This document shows positions 25,960 through 36,351 of a DNA stretch of 64,000 nt, one piece after another. Positions within the stretch are counted from its first letter, which is position 1; the number at the start of each line of letters is the position of its first letter. Made by a program: the position numbers and the translations under genes. The stretch comes from Rhodobacteraceae bacterium EhC02 (GTDB lineage: Bacteria; Pseudomonadota; Alphaproteobacteria; Rhodobacterales; Rhodobacteraceae), in assembly GCA_001650895.1 (NCBI GenBank), contig LXYH01000023.1, forward strand, positions 62,001 to 126,000. Direction: 5' to 3'. Under the pieces are notes generated by a model. The model ran no database searches. It saw only the letters and a list, made by a program, of their open reading frames with translations, and was not told the origin of the DNA.

Positions 25960-27537
25960 TCAGTCTGCAAAAAGGTATTCGGTTGCGGCGATTTCATGCG
26001 CCTTGTCATGGGAAATGGCAAGGAATTGCGAGAGTTTCGCCGCGTTCTCATCGACCGGGTCCATTTCGCGGATGCGGTGATGATGTTCGAAATCCTGGTC
26101 GCGGATGCGGTCGCTTTCGAAGGTCATGTCGTTGCGGATCGTCGGCAGAAGCCGCGCCAGGGTTTCCGCCGGCGTCCGGTCACCGGCAAGGCCCACCCGC
26201 TTGGCATGTCCGATCAGGTATTCATCGGAGAACTGGCACTCGATCTCGAGCAGCCTGGTGGTGGACCGATCGCCGCAAAAATCCTGGATCAGGTCCAGGT
26301 TGCCGGGGTCCATGCACACGATCAGCCGGTCCGTCTCGTAGTAGTCGAAAAGCATCCGCATCAGGGCCCGGCGGTGTCTTGTGCGTTTGCCAAGGCTGGA
26401 CTGAATGCCGCCGAGATCCGGCAGGTATGTGCTTTCCTCGTTGAAGAGGTATTCGATCACCGGAACATTGGTCACCTGTCTGATCCTGTGCAGCAGGCGC
26501 TTGGCCACGTGCCATTTCTTGCAGATCAGGATCAGCAGCTCGCGTTCGCGGCCAAGTGTGCTTTCGGTTTCCCAGAACCGCGAGGCGAAGCGCCGCCCGA
26601 TCCGGCCGCGACCTGACAGGAACTGGAAAAGGCTGCGCCCTTCGTTCGAGATGGGAAAGCGCACCCCTTCGGCCGCGTAAAGATCGCCCAGCCGTTCCTT
26701 CAGCTGGGTGGCACCCGGGCTGATCTTGCGGGCGAACAGGAAATCCTGGCTGAGCAGCAGATCGTAGTGATCGTTGTAGAAGGTCACCGGCATCCCGTAA
26801 TCCGAGAACATCAGGAAGGTCAGCGTCCTGCAGCGAATCTCGGATTCGGGGATCAGATGGCGCACAAGGGTCTGGAAAAAAGTCTCGTCCGGGATCCATG
26901 TCGTGCTGAAAAAGCGCATCACATCGCGCCGCTTGCGCGCGAAATCGAGGATCCGTTCGATCGTGCGGCGCCGCAGGCACCACCACTGGCTGCCGATCTG
27001 AACCTGAAGATCATGCGGGATCGGGCGTTTCAGACCCAGCCGCCGCTGAAGGTCCAGCGACAGGTAGAACAGCCGCTTGTGGGTGCGTTCGTTGAAGAAG
27101 TGACGATAGATCAGACGTTCTTCCTTGATCCCCGTCTTGATCCAGTCGCTTTCAAGGAAATCGAAACTTTCGATGTAGTCGACATCGTCGGCATCCAGGA
27201 AGTCATGCGCATATTCGGCTGACTTGATCGCCATGCAATCGCCGGACAGCATGTAGAAATGGGTGGCGCGCGGAAACGCCTCGACCGCGGCCTGCACGGC
27301 ATTCAGCGTGGCCTGCACCAGCGACCAGGCGCCCCAGCCGCATTTGATCCGCCGCTTCGCGAAGGTCACGTTGGGGTTGTCGCGCAGTGCTTCGCGGATC
27401 ATGCGGTACTGGCTGTCACTGGCGCGCGCATCGAAATGGATGGCCATGTAATCGCCCACCGCCGTCAGGCGCTGCGCCTGAGCGATGATCGCTTCGGGGT
27501 CCTTGTGGCACAGAAGAATGAATGCAATTCTCGCCAT
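25960..27537 (-). CDS. Core-2/I-branching-enzyme-like glycosyltransferase with DUF5928
   Basis: Probable cytosolic glycosyltransferase, 525 aa. The N-terminal ~250 residues resemble GT14/branching-enzyme proteins: FILLCHKDPEAI, MAIHFDARAS, THFYMLSGDCMAIKS, GSQWWCLRR and TTWIPDETFFQTLV. The C-terminal half (SNEGRSLFQFLSGRGRIGRR onward) is the extension I recognise as DUF5928, common in Rhodobacteraceae. No signal peptide or membrane segment is seen. It is divergent from a sulfotransferase gene, so building of a sulfated surface glycan is plausible but inferred. Confidence 0.78.
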   Translation of the reverse strand: MARIAFILLCHKDPEAIIAQAQRLTAVGDYMAIHFDARASDSQYRMIREALRDNPNVTFAKRRIKCGWGAWSLVQATLNAVQAAVEAFPRATHFYMLSGDCMAIKSAEYAHDFLDADDVDYIESFDFLESDWIKTGIKEERLIYRHFFNERTHKRLFYLSLDLQRRLGLKRPIPHDLQVQIGSQWWCLRRRTIERILDFARKRRDVMRFFSTTWIPDETFFQTLVRHLIPESEIRCRTLTFLMFSDYGMPVTFYNDHYDLLLSQDFLFARKISPGATQLKERLGDLYAAEGVRFPISNEGRSLFQFLSGRGRIGRRFASRFWETESTLGRERELLILICKKWHVAKRLLHRIRQVTNVPVIEYLFNEESTYLPDLGGIQSSLGKRTRHRRALMRMLFDYYETDRLIVCMDPGNLDLIQDFCGDRSTTRLLEIECQFSDEYLIGHAKRVGLAGDRTPAETLARLLPTIRNDMTFESDRIRDQDFEHHHRIREMDPVDENAAKLSQFLAISHDKAHEIAATEYLFAD

Positions 27538-27570
27538 TCAGGAAACCGAAAGCCTCTGGTTACAGGTATA

Positions 27571-27586
27571 CGCTAAAGTGTTAGCG
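27571..27586. promoter_or_regulatory. Palindrome in the glycosyltransferase/sulfotransferase promoter region
   Basis: CGCTAA-AGTG-TTAGCG is a perfect 6-bp inverted repeat with a 4-nt spacer in the AT-rich divergent region. On the minus strand it lies between TTGGTC and TATACC, where the spacer of a glycosyltransferase promoter could be. It may be an operator; a small RNA hairpin is the alternative. Confidence 0.4.
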
Positions 27587-27681
27587 ACCAACGAAAGATG
27601 AATAAACAGGGTTTCTTTCGATTTTGCAAAGTTGGTATATGACGTCTCATAAAAAAGACGCAGATTTTGGAGGCGGTTCAG

Positions 27682-28500
27682 ATGGGGTTTCCGGGCACCT
27701 GGATGACGGAAAGCGAAAGCGTGGTCTACCGCGTGGTGCCGAAATGCGCCTGCTCGACGATCGGACAGATCCTGTTCTATTCCGATCACGGCGTCTTTTT
27801 TGACGGGGATATCCACGATTCCACCAGCGGTCTGCACAAATGGGCGCAGCCTGACAGCCAGACGCTGATCGAGAAGAACGTGAAGGAGCATGGCTCTTAC
27901 GCCTTTACCTGCGTGCGCAATCCCTACACCCGGATCCTGTCTTCCTTCTTTGACAAGATCTGCGGAATCCAGCGCAACGGGCGGCGCTATCGTGGCAACC
28001 TGGTGCCGATGCTGACCCAGAAATACGGGATCGAGGTCGGCGGCGAGGATGGCAAGCAGGAATTCGACCAGATTGCCAGCTTCCGCCGCTTCCTGCTATT
28101 TGCGCGCGATACCATCCGTTGGCGGCGCCCGATGGAACCCGATATCCACTGGTCGGCCATGGCGGGGCATGTATCCACCTTCATCGTGAACGGTGGCCGC
28201 TATGACAGCATCTTCTGGACCGAAACGTTCAACGCAGGCATGCAACAGGTGCTGGATTCGATCGAGACACCCCACAAGGTCGATCTTGCGGCGATCCCGC
28301 GCTTCAACGAATCCGAGGGGCATGGGCCCAAGCGCCTTCACCCGGTCGAGGATTATTTCGACGATCTGTCGATGCACCTGGTCTACGAAATCTACAAACG
28401 CGATTTCGAGCTGTTCAAATACGATTTCGAAAACCCCGCCAACAAGATGCCGGTGGGCGAGATCGATCTGGACGAGGTGCATGCCAAGCTGGGCGACTGA
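27682..28500 (+). CDS. Sulfotransferase family 2 protein
   Basis: PAPS-dependent sulfotransferase, 272 aa, of the carbohydrate-sulfotransferase type. Seen: the 5'-phosphosulfate loop VVPKCACSTIGQ (K21) and the 3'-phosphate motif FTCVRNPYTRILSSFF (~75-90). The ATG at 27682 has GGAGGCGG 8 bases upstream; an in-frame TTG at 27667 overlaps that site and is rejected. It diverges from the DUF5928 glycosyltransferase across 144 bases of AT-rich DNA. Sulfation of a surface glycan is the likely role; acceptor unknown. Confidence 0.87.
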   Translation: MGFPGTWMTESESVVYRVVPKCACSTIGQILFYSDHGVFFDGDIHDSTSGLHKWAQPDSQTLIEKNVKEHGSYAFTCVRNPYTRILSSFFDKICGIQRNGRRYRGNLVPMLTQKYGIEVGGEDGKQEFDQIASFRRFLLFARDTIRWRRPMEPDIHWSAMAGHVSTFIVNGGRYDSIFWTETFNAGMQQVLDSIETPHKVDLAAIPRFNESEGHGPKRLHPVEDYFDDLSMHLVYEIYKRDFELFKYDFENPANKMPVGEIDLDEVHAKLGD

Positions 28501-28508
28501 TTGTGCGG

Positions 28509-29729
28509 TTATGCACGCATCAGATCGGGCAGGTCGCCGGTCAGGCCTGCCGCTTCGCGGATGAAGCCACGGCGCAGCCCGGGCAGCGCGTTGACCACGC
28601 CCATGCCGATGTCACGGCCCAGCCGCAGCAACGGGTTGTCACTGGCGAACAGTCGGTTTGTCAGGTCCGTCGCCAGCGCAAGCGTGGCCGTATCGAAACG
28701 GCGCCATTGCTGATAACGCTCCAGCACCAGCTCTGACGCGATATCCTCGCCACGTTGCCGGGCCTCGGACATCACTTGCGCCAGTGCCGCGATGTCGCGC
28801 AGCCCGGCGTTCAGACCCTGCCCCGCGATGGGATGCACGCCGTGGGCGGCATCGCCCACAAGCGCCAGGCGCGGCGCGATGAAACTGTTGGCAAGCGTCA
28901 GGTTCAGCGGATAGGTATAGCGCGCCCCGGCCAGCCTGATCTCGCCCAGGAAATCGCCAAATCGTGGACGCAGCATGGCCAGATAGTCCTCATCCGGCAA
29001 AGCGTTGAAGGACGCGGCATTGTCATGGGTTTCCGACCAGACGATGGAACTGCGGTTGCCCTTGAGCGGCAGGATCGCCAGCGGGCCGGGCGGCATGAAG
29101 AACTGATGCGCGATGCCATGATGCGGCAGATCATGTTCGATGGCACAGACCATGGCCGTCTGCCCATAATCCCATCCTGTCCGGGTGATCCCGGCCCGTT
29201 CCGCCGTGCCCGAGCGGCGCCCGTCCGCGCCGACAAGGACGCGCCCCGACAGGATCTTGCCAGAGGCAAGGGTCAGGGTCACGCCCTGCGCGTCAATGTC
29301 TTGCGCCACAACGGTTTCTGCGTTGCACCGCGTGATCAGCGCATGATCCGCGATCGCCGCAAGCACGGCCTGGCGCAAATGGCGATCCTCGACCATATGG
29401 CCCATCGGGCCTTCTTCGATCTCGGCATGGTCGAAATGCAGGTGGAAGGGTGACAGCGGCCCCTCGCCGGCGCGCCCGTCGCTGACCTTGATTTCCAGCA
29501 TCGGTTGGGCGTCGTCTTCCAGCTTGTCCCAAAGGCCAAGCCGGCGCAGCAGCCGCACCGAAGCGAGCGCCAGCGCGTAGGAACGTCCGTCAAACCCGCT
29601 GGCAGCCATCCGTTCCGTCGGCTGGGCGTCGATCACGGTGGATGTCAGGCCGGATCGGGCCAGGGCAAGTGCCAGAAGCGGGCCGTTCAGCCCGCCCCCG
29701 ACGATCAGGATATCGCTGTCATATGTCAT
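28509..29729 (-). CDS. UbiH/UbiF/COQ6 family FAD monooxygenase
   Basis: Flavoprotein hydroxylase, 406 aa, probably acting on the ubiquinone ring. Seen: N-terminal FAD motif ILIVGGGLNGPLLALAL, the middle LVGADGRRSGTAERAG, and C-terminal LALVGDAAHGVHPIAGQGLN. These three are the GxGxxG, DG and GD motifs of class A monooxygenases, with the COQ6-type ending. No other ubi gene is near. The start at 29729 fits the FAD motif; upstream extension overlaps the divergent amidase. Confidence 0.88.
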   Translation of the reverse strand: MTYDSDILIVGGGLNGPLLALALARSGLTSTVIDAQPTERMAASGFDGRSYALALASVRLLRRLGLWDKLEDDAQPMLEIKVSDGRAGEGPLSPFHLHFDHAEIEEGPMGHMVEDRHLRQAVLAAIADHALITRCNAETVVAQDIDAQGVTLTLASGKILSGRVLVGADGRRSGTAERAGITRTGWDYGQTAMVCAIEHDLPHHGIAHQFFMPPGPLAILPLKGNRSSIVWSETHDNAASFNALPDEDYLAMLRPRFGDFLGEIRLAGARYTYPLNLTLANSFIAPRLALVGDAAHGVHPIAGQGLNAGLRDIAALAQVMSEARQRGEDIASELVLERYQQWRRFDTATLALATDLTNRLFASDNPLLRLGRDIGMGVVNALPGLRRGFIREAAGLTGDLPDLMRA

Positions 29730-29817
29730 GGCGCAAATATGGGTGTATGGGCGGGATTGTCCATGCGCCTGTCTGCCGCTACCGTCCGTTTCATCATGGC
29801 GACAGGGGGGGCATGAC

Positions 29818-31146
29818 ATGCAGGATTGGCTGGGCCGCACGGCGGCAGACCAGGGGCGGGCCATCGGCGCGGGCGATCTTGATCCCGTCGATCTGACGCA
29901 GGCTTATCTTGATGCCATTGCGGCGCATCCGATGTCTGCCCGCATTTATGCGCGCACCACGCCGGAACGCGCGCTGGCCGAGGCAGGGGCGGCGCGCACA
30001 CGTGCCAGGGCCGGGCTGCGCCTGTCGTTGCTGGACGGGGTGCCGATCAGCTGGAAGGATCTGTTCGATACCGCAGGCGTCGCGACCGAGGCGGGTACCG
30101 CCCTTCTGAAAGGGCGCGTGCCTGCGCGCGACGCAGAGGTTCTGCGCAATGCCACCGGCGCTGGGCTGGTTTGCCTGGGCAAGACCCACACCAGCGAGCT
30201 GGCTTTCAGCGGGTTGGGCCTGAACCCGATCACCGCCACGCCGCCCAATGTGAACGATCACGCCGCCGTGCCGGGTGGATCAAGTTCTGGTGCCGCCACA
30301 TCGGTAGCCTTCGGGCTGGCGGCTTGCGGGATCGGCACGGATACCGGCGGGTCTGTCCGCATTCCGGCGGCCTGGAACGATCTTGTCGGCCTCAAGACGA
30401 CGGCGGGGCGGGTGTCTTCTGCCGGCGTGGTGCACCTGTGCGAGAAGTTCGACACGGTTGGCCCGCTGTGCCGTTCGGTCGAGGATGCGGCACTGATGCT
30501 GGCGGCGCTGGAGGGGGGAACCCCCGCCGATCTGCGCGGCGCCAGCCTTGCCGGACGCCGGTTGGCTGTCCTGAAAACCGTCGTGATGGATGATCTGCGC
30601 GATGGACCCGCCAATGCCTTTGCGTCCGCCGTCACCCGGCTTGAAGCCGCAGGCGCGATCATTACCGAGGTCGAGGCGCCGGAGCTGGCAGAGGCGCTGA
30701 AACTGGCTCCGATCCTCTTTACCGCCGAGGCCTATGGCATCTGGCGCGATGCGATCGAGGCCGCGCCGCACCTGATGTTCGACCAGATTCTTGAACGTTT
30801 CCGCAGCGGCGCCGCCTTTTCGGGTGCCGATTACGTCGCGGCCTGGCGCAGCCTGGAGGCAGGGCGCCGCACATGGCATGCGCGGATGGCGGGGTTCGAT
30901 GCCGTGATCTGTCCCACCGCGCCGAACCTGCCGCCCAATCTGGAACGTCTGATGGCCGATCACGACTATTACGTCACGGAAAACCTGCTGACCCTGCGCA
31001 ATACCCGCGCGGGCAACCTGATGGGGCTTTGCGCCACGACCCTGCCGACGGGCACACCCGGATGTGGCCTCATGTTGCTGGGCGCACCCATGGCCGAAGA
31101 GAGGCTTTTGCGCCTGTCTGCGGCGGCAGAGGCCGCACTTGGTTGA
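29818..31146 (+). CDS. Amidase signature family hydrolase
   Basis: Ser-cisSer-Lys amidase, 442 aa. Seen: catalytic K80 in PISWKDLFD, the PGGSSSGAATSVAFG segment (cis-Ser ~156), and nucleophile S179 in GTDTGGSVRIPAAW. The family covers GatA and many stand-alone amidases and hydantoin/aryl-amide hydrolases. No gatB or gatC is adjacent, so a catabolic amidase is more likely than a tRNA amidotransferase subunit. A GGGGGG tract 7 bases upstream supports this ATG. A second amidase gene lies at 54549. Confidence 0.88.
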   Translation: MQDWLGRTAADQGRAIGAGDLDPVDLTQAYLDAIAAHPMSARIYARTTPERALAEAGAARTRARAGLRLSLLDGVPISWKDLFDTAGVATEAGTALLKGRVPARDAEVLRNATGAGLVCLGKTHTSELAFSGLGLNPITATPPNVNDHAAVPGGSSSGAATSVAFGLAACGIGTDTGGSVRIPAAWNDLVGLKTTAGRVSSAGVVHLCEKFDTVGPLCRSVEDAALMLAALEGGTPADLRGASLAGRRLAVLKTVVMDDLRDGPANAFASAVTRLEAAGAIITEVEAPELAEALKLAPILFTAEAYGIWRDAIEAAPHLMFDQILERFRSGAAFSGADYVAAWRSLEAGRRTWHARMAGFDAVICPTAPNLPPNLERLMADHDYYVTENLLTLRNTRAGNLMGLCATTLPTGTPGCGLMLLGAPMAEERLLRLSAAAEAALG

Positions 31147-31264
31147 GCCGCGTCGCGGGCAAGCCGTGCCGGGTCGGGCATAATTGCCGCATGGCTTTTG
31201 CGGAAATGCCACAAGAGGCCGGAATGGCGCTGCTTTTTCTGGACGCAAGCCGCGCAGTTGGATA

Positions 31265-31278
31265 GTTTGACCTCAAAC
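31265..31278. promoter_or_regulatory. Inverted repeat upstream of dapC
   Basis: GTTTGA-CC-TCAAAC is a perfect 6-bp inverted repeat 38 bases before the dapC start, followed at once by CGGGA...TCCCG that could form a small hairpin. It might be an operator or a 5'-UTR structure. No regulator can be named. Confidence 0.25.
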
Positions 31279-31315
31279 GGGACGATACGATCCCGAAGAT
31301 TGAGGCAGTTGAAGC

Positions 31316-32494
31316 ATGTTCCCCGAGCGGTTCTCGAACCTACCGGCCTATGCGTTCCCGCGTCTGCGGGAGCTTCTGGACGCGCATGCGCCCGGTGGTC
31401 CGGTCGTGCATATGACCATCGGCGAGCCGAAGCACGCCATTCCCGACTGGATCGGGCGTGTCATTGCCGAAAATGTCGCGGATTTCGGACGATACCCGCC
31501 CAATGACGGCCTGCCCGAATTGCTGGACACGATCGGTGGCTGGATCGGTCGGCGCTACGGTGTGCAGATCGATGCGCAACGCCAGGTCATGACCCTGAAC
31601 GGCAGCCGCGAAGGGCTTTACAACGCCTGCATGGCGCTGGTGCCTGAACGCAAGGGAGGGGCAAAGCCTGTGGTGCTGATGCCGAACCCGTTCTACCAGG
31701 TCTACATGATCGGTGCGATTTCGGTCGGGGCCGAACCCGTCTTCGTGCCTGCAACCCGTGACGGTGGCTATCTGCCGGATTACACAAGCCTGCCCCCCGA
31801 GGTGCTGAACCGGACTGCCGCCGCCTATATCTGTTCGCCCGCCAACCCCCAGGGCGCCGTGGCCAGCCGCGACTACTGGCGCGCGCTGATCGGGCTGGCA
31901 GAGCAGTATGATTTCCAGATCTTGGCCGATGAATGCTATTCCGAGATTTATCGCGGCGATGCCCCCGTGGGTGCGATTGAAGTCGCAGCCGAGATGGGCG
32001 CCGATCCCGAACGCGTCGTGATCTTTCATTCGCTGTCGAAACGGTCGAACCTGCCGGGACTGCGGTCGGGCTTCATGGCGGGTGGTCCGCAAAGCATCGC
32101 CCGTGCCCGCCAGTTGCGCGCCTATTCCGGCACGCCGATCCCCCTGCCGCTGCAGATTGCCTCGCAGACGGTTTGGGCCGACGAGGCGCATGTGATCGAG
32201 AACCGCAGGCTTTATGGCGAAAAGTATCTTGCCGCCGATGCGATCTTTTCAGGTGTGAACAGCTACGCCGGCCCCGAGGCCGGATTCTTCCTGTGGCTGC
32301 CTGTCGAGGATGGCGAGGCCGCGGCCTTGAAGCTGTGGCAGCAGACCGGGGTCAGGGTTCTGCCCGGCGCCTATCTGAGCCGCGATGTGAACGGGGACAA
32401 CCCCGGCAAAGGTTATATCAGGGTCGCCATGGTGGCCCCGATCAATGAAATGCAGGCGGGGCTGACGGCCCTGCGCGACTGCATCTATGGGTAA
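31316..32494 (+). CDS. dapC: Aminotransferase class I/II, N-succinyldiaminopimelate aminotransferase-like
   Basis: PLP-dependent fold-type I aminotransferase, 392 aa. Seen: N-terminal [14 protein letters not shown] and [49 protein letters not shown] and the Schiff-base lysine in [16 protein letters not shown] (~K239). This block order is typical of alphaproteobacterial DapC, which makes N-succinyl-L,L-diaminopimelate for lysine and peptidoglycan. The assignment within class I/II is probable, not certain. It is followed by ftsK after 16 bases. Confidence 0.82.
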   Translation: MFPERFSNLPAYAFPRLRELLDAHAPGGPVVHMTIGEPKHAIPDWIGRVIAENVADFGRYPPNDGLPELLDTIGGWIGRRYGVQIDAQRQVMTLNGSREGLYNACMALVPERKGGAKPVVLMPNPFYQVYMIGAISVGAEPVFVPATRDGGYLPDYTSLPPEVLNRTAAAYICSPANPQGAVASRDYWRALIGLAEQYDFQILADECYSEIYRGDAPVGAIEVAAEMGADPERVVIFHSLSKRSNLPGLRSGFMAGGPQSIARARQLRAYSGTPIPLPLQIASQTVWADEAHVIENRRLYGEKYLAADAIFSGVNSYAGPEAGFFLWLPVEDGEAAALKLWQQTGVRVLPGAYLSRDVNGDNPGKGYIRVAMVAPINEMQAGLTALRDCIYG

Positions 32495-32510
32495 GAGGAC
32501 GAGGGCAGGC

Positions 32511-35500
32511 ATGGCATATCAGACCCGAGGGCGCGATCCGCTGTTCGACAGTGACGTTCAGGCGGCAATCGAAAAGCGTGGCAAGGAATTGCTGGGGCTG
32601 GTCCTGATCGTTCTGGGATGTGCGGCGGCCGCGATGGTCATGTCCTACAATCCCGCCGATCCGTCTTTCCTGTCGGCGACCGATGCGCCCGTGCAGAACT
32701 GGATGGGCCGGATGGGCGCCACCATCGCAGCGCCCCTTTTCATGATCGCGGGCTGGGGCAGCTGGGCGATTGCGCTGGTGCTGATGGCGTGGGGCCTGCG
32801 CTTTGCGCTGCATATCGGCGAGGAACGCGCGATGGGCCGTCTGATCTTTGCGCCGATCGCCGTGGCGCTGTGCTCGGTCTATGCGGCATCGCTGGTGCCC
32901 GGGGCTGTCTGGAAGGATACCCATCATTTCGGTCTGGGCGGTGTCTTTGGCGACATGATCATGGGGATGCTGCTGACGGCCTTGCCGCTTGGCTCGACGG
33001 TCGGGATCAAGCTGGCCTCGCTGGTTCTGGCGGTCGGCATGCTGGCGCTTGGTGCATTCGTGCTGGGCTTCACCCGGATCGAACTCAAGCGGATCGGGCG
33101 TTTCCTTCTGGTAAGCATGATCCTGTCCTATGCACGGCTGATGCAGATCATGGGGCGCGGTGCCTCGGGTACGGTGCAGATGGCGCAATCCGTTCAGGCG
33201 CGCGCCGCCGAACGCCGCCTGATCCGCGCCCGCGAGGCCGAGGAAGCCGCGGCTTGGGCCGAAACGCAGGCTGCCCATGCCGCGCCGCATGACCCCTCGC
33301 AGCAAGCGGCCATGCCGCAATCCAGCCGCGCGCCCCTTGTTGCGCGTCGCAACGATCTGCCGCCCGCGCCGGCGGCCCCCGCCCACTGGAGCGAGGATGA
33401 CACCTGGCAGGATGAGGTTGATCCTTATGACCAGCCTGCCGGTCCCATCGGCAAGATCAAGACGGGCCTGCTGTCGCGCGTGCCCGGTTTTGGCCGCCGC
33501 GCCGAGGCGATGCCAGAACCCGAACTGGTGGAAACCCATCACGCCGCATATGACGAGGGGCATGACATCATGCCCGGCGATGACCGCATCCGTGCCAAGA
33601 TCGCCGATGTGATCAAGTCGCGCGTGCGCCCCGTGGCGCCCTTGGCCCCCGTGCAACATGCGCCGCTGACGCGGGGCCGTGGCCGTGGCCCTGATCCGCT
33701 TGTGTTCAACCCGGCGCGGCCTGTAGGCCTCAAGGCAGAGCCACCGCTGACCGCGGCGCACAAAGGTGTGGTCGCCGCCTCGACCGTCGTTGCGGCAGGC
33801 ACCGCCGCGACGATGCAGGCGCCGGCCGCCTGGTCGCAGGACAGCGATGATTACGAGCCGAACATCTTCGATGATTCCTATGACCCGGCCCGGGATGCGG
33901 GTTTCGATCCCATGGATGACGCCGACGATGATATCTGGCAGGTGCAGACCTATCAGGCCGACCCGGTGCCAGCGCCGCAACCGATGCCTATCCCCGTGGC
34001 CCAACCCCGGAGCGTGGTGCAACATCCGCCGCGCAAGCCCGTGCAGCCGTCGACCCGCGCCCGTGCCGAGGCGCAGCCCACACTGAAATTCGACGAGGAT
34101 GACACGGCCTATGAATTGCCGCCGCTATCGCTGCTGTCCAACCCCGCGCTGATCCAGCGCCATCACCTGAGCGACGAGGCGCTGGAGCAGAACGCAAGGA
34201 TGCTGGAATCCGTGCTGGATGACTACGGCGTCAAAGGCGATATCGTTTCGGTCCGCCCCGGTCCCGTCGTGACCATGTACGAACTGGAACCCGCGCCGGG
34301 CCTCAAGGCCAGCCGCGTGATCGGTCTGGCCGATGATATCGCGCGCTCCATGTCCGCCCTTTCTGCACGAGTCTCGACCGTGCCCGGACGCACCGTGATC
34401 GGGATCGAACTGCCCAACGAGAATCGCGAAAAGGTGGTCCTGCGCGAGATCCTGTCGGCCCGCGACTATGGCGACAGCAACATGAAGCTGCCGCTGGCGC
34501 TGGGCAAGGATATCGGTGGCGATCCCATCGTCGCGAACCTGGCCAAGATGCCCCACCTCTTGATCGCGGGGACCACGGGGTCGGGTAAATCCGTGGCGAT
34601 CAACACGATGATCCTGTCGCTGCTCTATCGCCTGACACCCGAGGAATGCCGCCTGATCATGATCGACCCCAAGATGCTGGAACTCAGCGTTTATGACGGG
34701 ATTCCGCATCTTCTTTCGCCTGTCGTGACCGACCCGAAAAAGGCGGTCGTCGCCCTGAAATGGGTCGTGGGCGAGATGGAAGAACGTTATCGCAAGATGT
34801 CCAAGATGGGCGTGCGCAACATCGACGGCTACAACAGCCGCGTGGCGGATGCGCTTGCCAAGGGCGAGATGTTCAGCCGCACGGTCCAGACCGGCTTTGA
34901 CGATGAAACCGGCGAGCCGGTCTTCGAAACCGAAGAGATGATGCCTGAAAAGATGCCCTATATCGTCGTCATCGTCGACGAGATGGCCGACCTGATGATG
35001 GTCGCCGGCAAAGAGATCGAAGCCTGCATCCAGCGTCTGGCGCAGATGGCGCGGGCCTCGGGCATTCACCTGATCATGGCGACGCAGCGCCCTTCGGTCG
35101 ATGTGATCACCGGCACGATCAAGGCGAACTTCCCGACCCGGATTTCGTTCCAGGTCACCAGCAAGATCGACAGCCGCACCATCCTGGGCGAAATGGGCGC
35201 CGAGCAGCTTCTGGGGATGGGCGACATGCTTTACATGGCGGGTGGCGCCAAGATCACACGCTGCCACGGTCCCTTTGTCAGTGACGAAGAGGTTGAAGAG
35301 GTCGTGAACCACCTCAAGGCTTTCGGGCCGCCGGAATACATGAATTCCGTGCTGGACGGCCCGGACGAGGATCGCGAAGCCGATATTGATGCGGTGCTTG
35401 GTCTGGCAAGCGGCGGCAACACCGATCTGGAAGACGCGCTTTACGACACGGCCGTGGCGATCGTGATCAAGGATCGCAAATGCTCGACCTCCTACATCCA

Positions 35501-35621
35501 GCGCAAGCTGGCCATCGGTTACAACAAGGCGGCGCGCCTGGTCGAACAGATGGAAGAAGAGGGGGTCGTCAGCCCCGCCAACCATGTGGGCAAGCGTGAA
35601 GTCCTGGTGCCGGAACGCTGA
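32511..35621 (+). CDS. ftsK: DNA translocase FtsK
   Basis: Septum-located DNA pump, about 1036 aa. Four to five N-terminal membrane segments (~25-210), a long Pro/Ala/Asp-rich linker (~235-540), then the motor: alpha domain, Walker [14 protein letters not shown] (~residue 685), Walker [25 protein letters not shown], and the C-terminal gamma winged helix [15 protein letters not shown] that reads KOPS. The ATG at 32511 follows AGGGCAGG; an in-frame ATG at 32487 overlaps the dapC end and lacks spacing. LolA follows, as is usual in alphaproteobacteria. Confidence 0.96.
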   Translation: MAYQTRGRDPLFDSDVQAAIEKRGKELLGLVLIVLGCAAAAMVMSYNPADPSFLSATDAPVQNWMGRMGATIAAPLFMIAGWGSWAIALVLMAWGLRFALHIGEERAMGRLIFAPIAVALCSVYAASLVPGAVWKDTHHFGLGGVFGDMIMGMLLTALPLGSTVGIKLASLVLAVGMLALGAFVLGFTRIELKRIGRFLLVSMILSYARLMQIMGRGASGTVQMAQSVQARAAERRLIRAREAEEAAAWAETQAAHAAPHDPSQQAAMPQSSRAPLVARRNDLPPAPAAPAHWSEDDTWQDEVDPYDQPAGPIGKIKTGLLSRVPGFGRRAEAMPEPELVETHHAAYDEGHDIMPGDDRIRAKIADVIKSRVRPVAPLAPVQHAPLTRGRGRGPDPLVFNPARPVGLKAEPPLTAAHKGVVAASTVVAAGTAATMQAPAAWSQDSDDYEPNIFDDSYDPARDAGFDPMDDADDDIWQVQTYQADPVPAPQPMPIPVAQPRSVVQHPPRKPVQPSTRARAEAQPTLKFDEDDTAYELPPLSLLSNPALIQRHHLSDEALEQNARMLESVLDDYGVKGDIVSVRPGPVVTMYELEPAPGLKASRVIGLADDIARSMSALSARVSTVPGRTVIGIELPNENREKVVLREILSARDYGDSNMKLPLALGKDIGGDPIVANLAKMPHLLIAGTTGSGKSVAINTMILSLLYRLTPEECRLIMIDPKMLELSVYDGIPHLLSPVVTDPKKAVVALKWVVGEMEERYRKMSKMGVRNIDGYNSRVADALAKGEMFSRTVQTGFDDETGEPVFETEEMMPEKMPYIVVIVDEMADLMMVAGKEIEACIQRLAQMARASGIHLIMATQRPSVDVITGTIKANFPTRISFQVTSKIDSRTILGEMGAEQLLGMGDMLYMAGGAKITRCHGPFVSDEEVEEVVNHLKAFGPPEYMNSVLDGPDEDREADIDAVLGLASGGNTDLEDALYDTAVAIVIKDRKCSTSYIQRKLAIGYNKAARLVEQMEEEGVVSPANHVGKREVLVPER

Positions 35622-35722
35622 TTGCCGGGTGGCCTGCCGATCACGGCGGCCTCTCGGCGGTGTCTCGTCTTTGTGACGCGGCAGGCCGTGCAGAACAGGG
35701 CAAACGGGGTTATATCCAAAGC

Positions 35723-36331
35723 ATGAACATGATGCGTTTTCTTGCGGCCCCTGTCCTTGTGATGGCGATGGCCGTTCCGGCGGCGGCGGAAAAACTTCCG
35801 CTGTCGGCCCTGTCCCAATATCTCAACAGCCTGCGTACCGCGACCGGGGCCTTCACCCAGATCAACGGCGATGGCAGCATCTCGACCGGGACGATCTACA
35901 TCAGTCGGCCGGGCAATATCCGCTTCGAATATGCGCCCCCCGACAGCACGCTTGTGCTTGCCGGGTCTGGCAGCGTGGCGATTTTCGATCCCAAGTCTAA
36001 CACCGGACCCGAGACCTATCCGCTGTCGCGCACACCCTTGTCGATCATCCTTGCCGACCGTGTGAACCTTGAACAGGCGCGCATGGTACGCGGGCACAGC
36101 TATGACGGCACCGCGACGACGGTGACTGCGCAGGATCCCCAGAATCCCGATCTGGGCAATATCCAGCTGGTTTTCACGGATAATCCGATCCAGCTGCGTC
36201 AATGGGTCATCAACGATGATGCCGGAAACAGCACCACCGTGGTGCTGGGCGAACTGCGGACAGGCACTTCGCTGGCGGCACGTCTTTTCGATATTCAACG
36301 CGAAGCCGATCGCCGCGCGCAGGATCGCTGA
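35723..36331 (+). CDS. lolA: Outer-membrane lipoprotein carrier protein LolA
   Basis: Periplasmic lipoprotein chaperone, 202 aa. Seen: signal peptide with cleavage likely after PAAA (residue ~22), then SALSQYLNSLRTATGAFTQ, an ISRPGNIRFEYAPPD stretch and SGSVAIFDPKSN, the half-barrel pattern of LolA. Three clustered ATGs (35723, 35729, 35732) make the exact start uncertain. Position just after ftsK is conserved in the group. Confidence 0.9.
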   Translation: MNMMRFLAAPVLVMAMAVPAAAEKLPLSALSQYLNSLRTATGAFTQINGDGSISTGTIYISRPGNIRFEYAPPDSTLVLAGSGSVAIFDPKSNTGPETYPLSRTPLSIILADRVNLEQARMVRGHSYDGTATTVTAQDPQNPDLGNIQLVFTDNPIQLRQWVINDDAGNSTTVVLGELRTGTSLAARLFDIQREADRRAQDR

Positions 36332-36351
36332 TCCATGGCGCCGCGTGGCGG

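Noticed and set aside
34125-35585. 486-codon minus-strand open frame
   Set aside because: Antisense to the conserved FtsK motor domain; no protein-like features.
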